Assembly: GCF_047501465.1 (NCBI RefSeq)
Contig: NZ_JAZDRL010000001.1
Location: forward strand, 1,116,001 to 1,180,000
Direction: 5' to 3'
DNA from: Pseudochelatococcus sp047501465
Lineage (GTDB): Bacteria; Pseudomonadota; Alphaproteobacteria; Rhizobiales; Beijerinckiaceae
Length of the DNA stretch: 64,000 bases
Shown: positions 57,954 to 64,000 of the stretch, piece after piece
How the letters are laid out: the number at the start of each line of letters is the position of its first letter
Numbering within the stretch: the stretch's first letter is position 1
The notes under the pieces: generated by a model
Told to the model about the DNA's origin: nothing
Databases searched by the model: none
The model's input: the letters and a program-made list of their open reading frames with translations, nothing else
Translations under genes and position numbers: made by a program

Positions 57954-59036
57954 ATGTCTCTCTTTCGCAATGAAATAGCGCAGGCCGCAGTTTCCTCTGA
58001 AGATGCGTTATCGCGCCAGTATGCGCGCTTCACCGTGGTGCGGGTGGCGATCCTTTTAGGATTGGCTGTCGCGCTGGTATTGTCGTTCCTTACCGATGTC
58101 GCGACTGGAACCTCCAGCCTTGCGGTGAGTGATATTTTGCGTGGACTTATCAATCCCGATGTTTTGGGCAAGGCGCAGGCTGTTATTCTGTGGGATGTGC
58201 GGCTGCCCTATGCCGTGATGGCGGTGCTGGTTGGTGCGGCACTCGGGCTTGCGGGTGCGGAAATGCAGACCGTGCTTAACAATGCGCTTGCGAGTCCATT
58301 CACGCTGGGTGTATCGGCAGCGGCGATGCTGGGCGCATCGGTTGTCATTGTGTTCAATGTCCTGCCGGCGTGGCTCAATCAAAATTATGGCGTGGCGCTG
58401 GGCGCATTTGTGTTTGCTGTTGGCAGCACCATGCTGATTCATGCGCTTTCACGGGTGTATGGCGCTACCGTGGATACGGTGGTGCTTTTCGGTATTGCGA
58501 TGGTGTTTGTGCTGAATGCACTTGTGGCGCTGATCCAGTTCGTGGCCGATGCCGATGCGCTGCAACAAGTTGTGTTCTGGAACATGGGCAGCCTGACGCG
58601 CGCCACATGGGGCAAAATCGCTATCGTCGCGGGGGTGCTGGCGGTGTGCCTGCCGCTATCGATGATGCATGTATGGGCGATGACAGCATTGCGGGGTGGG
58701 GAGGATCACGCGCGCAGCTTCGGCATCCCGGTGGAGCGTTTGCGCTTGCTGGTGATGTTGCGCGTTAGCCTTCTGGCAGCAGTGGCGGTATGTTTTGTTG
58801 GCACGATTGGTTTTGTCGGCCTCGTCGGCCCGCATATTTCAAGATTGGCGTTGGGCGAGGATCACCGGTTTTACCTTCCCGGCAGTGCATTGGCGGGGGC
58901 GCTGGTGCTGTCACTGGCATCGATTGCAAGCAAGCTTCTGGTGCCGGGGCTGATATTGCCGGTTGGCATTGTCACTTCGCTTGTCGGCATTCCGTTGTTT
59001 ATGGTGCTTATACTCACCCAGCGGAGGGGCGCATGA
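57954..59036 (+). CDS. Iron-complex/heme ABC transporter permease (FecCD family)
   Basis: The 360-residue protein has about ten membrane helices. It has the FecCD signature RLPYAVMAVLVGAALGLAG, with LASPFTLGVSAAAMLGAS, then FVGTIGFVGLVGPHISRLALG and the C-terminal GIVTSLVGIPLFMVLI. It imports heme or a siderophore with the ATPase that follows, whose ATG overlaps its stop. No periplasmic binding protein is adjacent. Confidence 0.9.
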   Translation: MSLFRNEIAQAAVSSEDALSRQYARFTVVRVAILLGLAVALVLSFLTDVATGTSSLAVSDILRGLINPDVLGKAQAVILWDVRLPYAVMAVLVGAALGLAGAEMQTVLNNALASPFTLGVSAAAMLGASVVIVFNVLPAWLNQNYGVALGAFVFAVGSTMLIHALSRVYGATVDTVVLFGIAMVFVLNALVALIQFVADADALQQVVFWNMGSLTRATWGKIAIVAGVLAVCLPLSMMHVWAMTALRGGEDHARSFGIPVERLRLLVMLRVSLLAAVAVCFVGTIGFVGLVGPHISRLALGEDHRFYLPGSALAGALVLSLASIASKLLVPGLILPVGIVTSLVGIPLFMVLILTQRRGA

Positions 59037-59827
59037 ACGCGCTTCAGCTTACGGATGTCAGTGTCGGATATGGCCGCACGCCGGTGCTTAAAGGTATTGA
59101 TATAGGTCCCATCGCGCCCGGATCACTCGTGGCTGTAATCGGCTCTAATGCAGTCGGTAAATCAACGCTGTTGAAGGCCATTGCTGGATTACGTCCATCT
59201 ACAGGCCGTATTTTGCTGGGAGGTGCTGATCTTTCGCAGCTGCCACTAACACAGCGTGTGCGGCGGGTGGGGTATCTTTCGCAGGCATTGCCTCAGTCCA
59301 CGTCTCTTGTTGCGTATGAGGCGGTGACAAGTGCATTTCGGGCAGTGCGGGGCGATCTCTCATCGGTGCAAGTTGCGCAGACGGTTGATGAGGTATTCAC
59401 GGCGCTTGATCTACGCGCACTGGCATTATGCCGGTTATCGGAAATGTCGGGTGGTCAGCGGCAGATGGTAGGGTTAGCGCAAGTGTTGGTGCGCAAGCCA
59501 CCACTGTTGCTGCTGGACGAACCAACCAGTGCGCTTGATCTGCGCTGGCAGCTAAACGTGTTGGAAACGGTTCGCGATATCACCCGCCGCGAGAATGCCA
59601 TTTGCCTCATGGCAATTCACGATATCAATCTGGCACTCAGATTCTGCGATGGCCTGATCGTACTGGGCGGCGGTGGCGTGCTTGCCGCGGGCCCCCCCGA
59701 TGACGTGATGAGCACGGATCTTCTGAACCGCGCCTATGGCATTGAGGGACGTGTTGAGCGCTGCTCACGCGGTTTTCCCATTGTATTGACGGATCGCTCC
59801 ATTGTGCGGGCATCAGCGGGTCAATAA
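59033..59827 (+). CDS. Iron-complex/heme ABC transporter ATP-binding protein (FecE type)
   Basis: The ATPase has Walker A IGSNAVGKSTLLKA, signature LSEMSGGQRQMVGLA and Walker B PPLLLLDEPTSALD. The His-loop is in MAIHDINLAL. The Walker A has Asn-Ala-Val where Asn-Gly-Ala is usual, a minor change. The ATG at 59033 overlaps the permease stop by four bases; longer frames to 58790 lie within it. It probably works with the permease upstream. It converges on csaA, overlapping it by seven bases. Confidence 0.92.
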   Translation: MNALQLTDVSVGYGRTPVLKGIDIGPIAPGSLVAVIGSNAVGKSTLLKAIAGLRPSTGRILLGGADLSQLPLTQRVRRVGYLSQALPQSTSLVAYEAVTSAFRAVRGDLSSVQVAQTVDEVFTALDLRALALCRLSEMSGGQRQMVGLAQVLVRKPPLLLLDEPTSALDLRWQLNVLETVRDITRRENAICLMAIHDINLALRFCDGLIVLGGGGVLAAGPPDDVMSTDLLNRAYGIEGRVERCSRGFPIVLTDRSIVRASAGQ

Positions 59828-60180
59828 ATGGCGTTGCCTTTGGGTACTTCGCTGCGTGGGCTGAGCAGGATGATATCCCCTTTCGCATTTTCAACGCCGA
59901 GAATAAGCACCTGCGACTGAAAACCCGCGATATTACGAGGTGGGAAATTAACGACGCATACTACCTGTATTCCAATGAGGTCTTCGATGGCGTAGCTCGT
60001 AATCTGCGCGCTTGACCATTTGATGCCCAGCTCTCCCAAATCTACTGCAATTTTGTAAGAAGGATTACGTGCCTTTGGGAATGGTTGCACCTCAACCACC
60101 CGTCCCACACGGATATCTAGCTTGGCGAAATCATCATAGACCACTTGGGATTTAAAGCTGCTGTCTTCGACATTCGACAT
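59821..60180 (-). CDS. csaA: CsaA-type tRNA-binding/chaperone protein
   Basis: The 119-residue protein is a single EMAPII/Trbp111-like OB-fold domain with FAKLDIRVGRVVEVQPFPKA, then SYKIAVDLGELGIKWSSAQI and FPPRNIAGFQSQVLILG. CsaA binds tRNA and was described as a secretion-related chaperone. It has no visible partner. Its stop overlaps the end of the ABC ATPase gene on the other strand. Confidence 0.9.
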   Translation of the reverse strand: MSNVEDSSFKSQVVYDDFAKLDIRVGRVVEVQPFPKARNPSYKIAVDLGELGIKWSSAQITSYAIEDLIGIQVVCVVNFPPRNIAGFQSQVLILGVENAKGDIILLSPRSEVPKGNAIY

Positions 60181-60708
60181 TGTTGTCTCCGATAATGCAC
60201 CGATGAGCGAAAATAGACGGCTTTAATTGCCAATGCCAACCTTTCGCCTTGTGTATGAATTGCCTGAAAAAGTAAGATTCATTACAAACAAACGAAATCG
60301 GACATTAATTTGTCGTATTTTGATTGCCCATTAACCATGTTGCAAAGCGCGTTAGCGCGTTACGTAAACTTATTGAGAAAATTTTTAATCGAAGTTTCTA
60401 TGAGGGGCGATTGTTACCAGTTGCGCTGGGAAGCGGAGAGTTTTTCAGAATTTTTTTCAGCACCGAATTATTGCACTTTTCTCTTCGATCGTCGTTTTAT
60501 GAGGTTGGTTCGCCATCTGACTAACAAGAGCTCAATAAGCTCTTGTTTAAGCTTACACTGCAGGTTAAGACAACCAGATGCCCTTTGGATGTTATCATTC
60601 GATTTTGGATAAATAAGCGCTTCCATTTATATTTTTTATTTATAAGATTGTTGTCCGAAAATTATAAGGGCAATTAATTAACATCTTAAAACGGGTGGAT
60701 TATTTCAT
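60181..60708. other. AT-rich intergenic region upstream of the orphan gene
   Basis: This AT-rich stretch contains open frames (60310-60612, 60324-60524), but none is family-like. A perfect hairpin at 60523-60547 (AACAAGAGCT, loop CAATA, AGCTCTTGTT) lies inside them. It may end a short transcript, or be an sRNA terminator. The last 160 bases should hold the promoter of the orphan gene. Confidence 0.4.
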
Positions 60709-61296
60709 ATGTCTAACTTTAATTCGTTTCCACAAAATGATGGTAACTTTCATTACTACAATTCTCAGGCAACTCAAAATCAAGCTCAGGGGTGGTCTGG
60801 GATAGAACAAAATCAACAGGGCCAATTTCATGGCATGCAGGTGGTATATTATCCTAATCAACCTACATCATATACTAATAACATGAATGAAATAACTGTA
60901 TATCCACTTGTTTTTGGCGATAATATGCAGCAATCAAACCTGCAGGCAACGAACAATTTAAGTGACGGAGAAGATTGCGCTCCCCCCAATACTCCGGAGA
61001 TGAATGCTATAAGCAATAAGCCGCAATACCAAGAAGAGGATCATTACTTTTTTGTGCCGCTATTGCCATTGCCAATGCCCGAGACAGCCAATATGCCTCA
61101 GTTCGTTCGTTCAACCAATGTTGAGCTGCCTCCAAGAAGCTCCTTGGCACCTAGAATTCCGAACAAAGATTTAGATATGTCGGATCTTGACCTAGGGCCT
61201 GTTCTTACTCAATCACCATTCTCTACCACAGATGCACAAGTCTATGAGATGGAACATCAATTCCAGATATTTGAAATAAATGGACAAGGTGAGTAA
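60709..61296 (+). CDS. Orphan Asn/Gln-rich protein of unknown function
   Basis: The 195-residue protein resembles no family I recognise. It is rich in Asn, Gln, Tyr and Pro, begins MSNFNSFPQNDGNFHYYNSQ, and has acidic and proline clusters (LLPLPMPETANMPQF; DLDMSDLDLGPVL). No signal peptide or membrane helix is seen, and much of it appears disordered. GGTGGA lies nine bases before the ATG. The codons are far more AT-rich than neighbouring genes, suggesting recent acquisition. A secreted or regulatory role is possible but unproven. Confidence 0.6.
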   Translation: MSNFNSFPQNDGNFHYYNSQATQNQAQGWSGIEQNQQGQFHGMQVVYYPNQPTSYTNNMNEITVYPLVFGDNMQQSNLQATNNLSDGEDCAPPNTPEMNAISNKPQYQEEDHYFFVPLLPLPMPETANMPQFVRSTNVELPPRSSLAPRIPNKDLDMSDLDLGPVLTQSPFSTTDAQVYEMEHQFQIFEINGQGE

Positions 61297-61513
61297 AAGA
61301 AGTGATAAATATTTTTTATATTTATCACATATAGAAAATCGTATTTATATTTGCATCCAACGGATGGCATTCTGTTTAGCTAAACTGCGGCATTGCACCA
61401 AAAATAGCTTGCGTTCCAGTTGAGTATCAAATTGAACCCAAGTTAGGGTCAACATAAAGGTGAGGGTGCAGTCCTGGCCTTATCAGAACATCTGGCGTGT
61501 TAAAGATTCAAAG

Positions 61514-61548
61514 AAATGCCCGGAAAGAACTCATCTTTCCGGGCATTT
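61514..61548. terminator. Terminator at the RND pump gene end
   Basis: AAATGCCCGGAAAG (61514-61527) and CTTTCCGGGCATTT (61535-61548) are perfect 14-bp arms with TTTT runs on both sides, between the orphan gene and the leftward pump gene. Confidence 0.85.
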
Positions 61549-61561
61549 TTGCTCTTGTTGT

Positions 61562-64000
61562 TTACTCAGCAGGACCTGCGGACTGTTGTCCGCTTGTTTC
61601 TGTGGCCTTCTTGGCCTTACGTTCGTTAAACAGCAGCATAACCGAAACGAAAAACACGGGCACGAAGAATACGGCCAGGATTGTCGCGGAAATCATACCG
61701 CCCATCACACCCGTACCAATCGCCTGCTGGCTGCCTGCGCTTGCTCCCTGCGCGATCGCAAGAGGCAATACGCCAAGAGTGAAAGCGAACGACGTCATAA
61801 TGATCGGCCGGAAACGCAAATGCGCCGCTTCAATCGTCGCATCCAGCAACGATTTGCCTTCAGCATAGAGATCCTTGGCGAACTCCACGATCAGGATCGC
61901 ATTCTTCGCAGACAGACCGATAATCGCGATCAGTCCAACCTTGAAGTAAACGTCGTTGGGCATATCACGCAGCATGACAGCAGCCACAGCGCCGATGACG
62001 CCAAGTGGCACCACAAGCATCACTGCTGCCGGAATTGACCAGCTTTCATAAAGTGCTGCCAGGAACAGGAAGACGATCAGGCAGCTCAGCGCAATCAGAT
62101 AAGGTGCCTGCGAGCCAGACTGGATTTCCTGCAACGACTGTCCCGTCCACTCATAACCAAAGCCAGCTGGCAAATCAGCTGCAAGCCGCTGCATCTCGGC
62201 AATGGCATCGCCCGATGAGTAGCCCGATGCCGCTTCGCCAGAAATGCGGATGGACGGAAAGCCATTATACCCCACCACCATTGCCGGACCTTTCTTCCAC
62301 TCAATAGAAGCGAAGGCTGACAAAGGCACCATACCGCCGTTGGCATTACGGACGTTCAGACTAAGCAGATCATCAATCTTTGTACGGCGCTCCTGCTCCG
62401 CCTGCACTGTCACCCGCTGCATGCGGCCTGTGTTGGGGAAGTCGTTGACGTAGCTGGAACCCAGATTGGTCGAAATCGTGTGGTTGATGTCAGCAAAGGT
62501 CACGCCGAAGGTGTTGGCTTTTTCACGGTCGATCGTGATATTGACCTGCGCCGCATCTGGCAGACCTTCTACGCGCAAGCCTTGCAGAATCGGGCTTTTG
62601 CCTGCTGCAGCCAGCAGTTGATCACGTGCAGCCCCCAGCGCTTCCTGCCCAAGACCGGCCCGATCCTGAAGACGGAACGAGAATCCGCTTGTCGTACCAA
62701 GTCCCTGAATGGGTGGTGGAGACAAAGCGAAAGCGAAAGCATCACGCAGACCAAAAAGCTGCATATTTACACGGCCAGAGATCGCCGTTGCTGAATCCTC
62801 AGGTCCGCGTTCAGACCAGTCTTTGAGTGTGGCAAAGGCAAGCGCTGCGTTCTGGCCCGCTCCATCAAAGCTGAACCCGCTAATAACGATGAGGTTTTGA
62901 ACGCCCTTTTCATTTTTGAAAACATCCTCAACCGACTGGATCACCTCCAGCATGCGATTGCCGCTTGCCTCTGGTGGGCCTTGCATGCTGACGATCAGAT
63001 AGCCTTGATCTTCATTGGGAAGAAACGCTGATGGTAGCTGGATGAAGAGGTACCCCAACCCCACAAGCAACGCCGTGTAAATCAGCATGTACCGACCAAC
63101 CCGGCGCACCAGATAGCTGACAATGGCCGTATACCCGCGAGTTGTGCGGTCAAAGTTACGGTTAAACCAGCCGAAGAAGCCGCGTTTGACCTCATGATGT
63201 CCTTTTGGCACCTGCTTCAGGAAGGTTGCGCACAATGCGGGTGTCAGCGACAACGCCAGCAGGGCTGAGAACAAGATGGATACCACCATCGTCAAACTGA
63301 ACTGACGATAGATGACACCCACTGCGCCGGGGAAAAACGCCATTGGCACAAACACAGCCGTGAGCACAAGCGTTATGCCGATAAGCGCGCTTGTGATCTG
63401 CTTCATCGCCTTGCGCGTTGCCTCACGGGGAGGCAAACCTTCTTCCGACATGATGCGTTCGACGTTTTCAACCACCACAATGGCGTCATCGACCAAAATA
63501 CCAATCGCCAACACCATGCCGAACATCGTCAGCACGTTGATTGAAAAGCCCATGGCCAGCATGATTGCGCAGGTGCCCATCAGCGCAATTGGCACCACGA
63601 TGATCGGAATGATCGTGTAGCGGAAGTTTTGCAGGAAGATGAACATGACCACAAAAACAAGTGCCACTGCTTCAAGCAGCGTGTGGAACACCTTTTCAAT
63701 GGAGACCGCTACGAATGGCGCTGTATCATAGGGGATATCCCACTTCAGATTAGCCGGAAAGAACTTGGACAGTTCGTTCATACGCGTGCGGATGGCTTCT
63801 GAGGTCGATAGTGCGTTGGCCGTTGGTGACAATTGCACACCAATGGCAGCGCTTGGGGTGCCATTAAGGCGGGAGGAGAAGTTGTAATCCTGTCCACCAA
63901 CCTCGATGCGCGCCACATCGCGAAGGCGCACGGAGGAGCCATCAGGGTTTGCGCGTAGCACGATGGCGCCAAACTCTTCCGGCGATGTCAGCTGTCCGCG
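61562..64000 (-). CDS. RND multidrug efflux transporter (AcrB/MexB/BepE type), 5' end outside window
   Basis: The frame is open to the right edge, so the first fifth is missing. About 813 of an expected ~1,050 residues are seen. It starts RGQLTSPEEFGAIVLRANPD, then VRLRDVARIEVG. Later come FFPANLKWDIPYDTAPFV, GILVDDAIVVVENVERIM with the proton-relay Asp pair and GLSAKNAILIVEFAKDLY. This is an inner-membrane proton-driven pump of hydrophobic drugs. Its membrane-fusion partner would be beyond the window. Confidence 0.94.
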   Translation of the reverse strand, partial: RGQLTSPEEFGAIVLRANPDGSSVRLRDVARIEVGGQDYNFSSRLNGTPSAAIGVQLSPTANALSTSEAIRTRMNELSKFFPANLKWDIPYDTAPFVAVSIEKVFHTLLEAVALVFVVMFIFLQNFRYTIIPIIVVPIALMGTCAIMLAMGFSINVLTMFGMVLAIGILVDDAIVVVENVERIMSEEGLPPREATRKAMKQITSALIGITLVLTAVFVPMAFFPGAVGVIYRQFSLTMVVSILFSALLALSLTPALCATFLKQVPKGHHEVKRGFFGWFNRNFDRTTRGYTAIVSYLVRRVGRYMLIYTALLVGLGYLFIQLPSAFLPNEDQGYLIVSMQGPPEASGNRMLEVIQSVEDVFKNEKGVQNLIVISGFSFDGAGQNAALAFATLKDWSERGPEDSATAISGRVNMQLFGLRDAFAFALSPPPIQGLGTTSGFSFRLQDRAGLGQEALGAARDQLLAAAGKSPILQGLRVEGLPDAAQVNITIDREKANTFGVTFADINHTISTNLGSSYVNDFPNTGRMQRVTVQAEQERRTKIDDLLSLNVRNANGGMVPLSAFASIEWKKGPAMVVGYNGFPSIRISGEAASGYSSGDAIAEMQRLAADLPAGFGYEWTGQSLQEIQSGSQAPYLIALSCLIVFLFLAALYESWSIPAAVMLVVPLGVIGAVAAVMLRDMPNDVYFKVGLIAIIGLSAKNAILIVEFAKDLYAEGKSLLDATIEAAHLRFRPIIMTSFAFTLGVLPLAIAQGASAGSQQAIGTGVMGGMISATILAVFFVPVFFVSVMLLFNERKAKKATETSGQQSAGPAE

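Overview
This window reads as a core chromosomal segment of an alphaproteobacterium of the Hyphomicrobiales (Rhizobiales), most like the Brucellaceae/Bartonellaceae. The evidence is the order hemE-hemJ-rho-mnmE-mnmG-rsmG-parA-parB next to a predicted origin, the block secB/timA/mltA/smr, the block dnaQ-coaE-aroE-maf-ppsR, a 6S RNA in front of the 5-formyl-THF cyclo-ligase gene, a stem-loop intervening sequence near the 5' end of 23S rRNA, and perfect alphaproteobacterial parS sites. The base composition looks intermediate, lower than typical Brucella and higher than typical Bartonella. The genus is inference.

Layout. 1-5.1 kb: amino-acid catabolism, with a saccharopine-dehydrogenase-like protein (cut by the left edge), an ALDH7-type aminoadipate-semialdehyde dehydrogenase, arginase and ornithine cyclodeaminase. 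5.2-7.4 kb: the biotin ECF transporter bioMNY (minus). 7.5-10.2 kb: an AlgI/AlgJ-like polysaccharide O-acetylation pair (minus). 10.5-16.4 kb: a complete rRNA operon read leftwards (promoter, 16S, tRNA-Ile, tRNA-Ala, 23S with intervening sequence, 5S, tRNA-fMet). 16.7-24 kb: an M23 peptidase, purE-purK, rpsU, a TPR lipoprotein and a YafK-like L,D-transpeptidase. 24.1-28.1 kb: a class III adenylate cyclase, 6S RNA-fau, a YmdB-type phosphoesterase, a decayed fatty-oxidation gene remnant and a MarR regulator. 28.2-36.1 kb: a mostly leftward block (XRE regulator, Smr protein, MltA, Tim44-like protein, dnaQ, coaE, aroE, maf, ppsR), with secB divergent.

The predicted replication origin lies at about 36.1-36.6 kb, between ppsR and hemE. 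It holds a perfect DnaA box, two 8/9 boxes, a CtrA-type TTAA-N7-TTAA site and a near-parS. Genes on its left, including the rRNA operon, run mainly leftwards, and genes on its right run rightwards to 46 kb, so transcription follows replication. Five parS or near-parS palindromes lie between 33.1 and 43.7 kb, and parA-parB follow at 44.3-46.2 kb.

46.5-64 kb: ppa, a GNAT acetyltransferase, a tight envelope-type cassette (phosphatase, glycosyltransferase, methyltransferase, MsbA-like exporter), a DUF533/TerB protein, a PEP-mutase-family enzyme, kdsD, hemH, tonB with a FecCD/FecE-type heme or siderophore ABC pair that has no binding protein beside it, csaA, an AT-rich Asn/Gln-rich orphan gene, and the C-terminal four fifths of an RND efflux pump cut by the right edge.

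I did not find CRISPR arrays, insertion sequences, prophage or a recognisable new defence system. The signals most worth following are the origin/partition architecture, two families of intergenic palindromic repeats, the orphan gene at 60.7 kb, the fadJ-like remnant and the four-gene envelope cassette.
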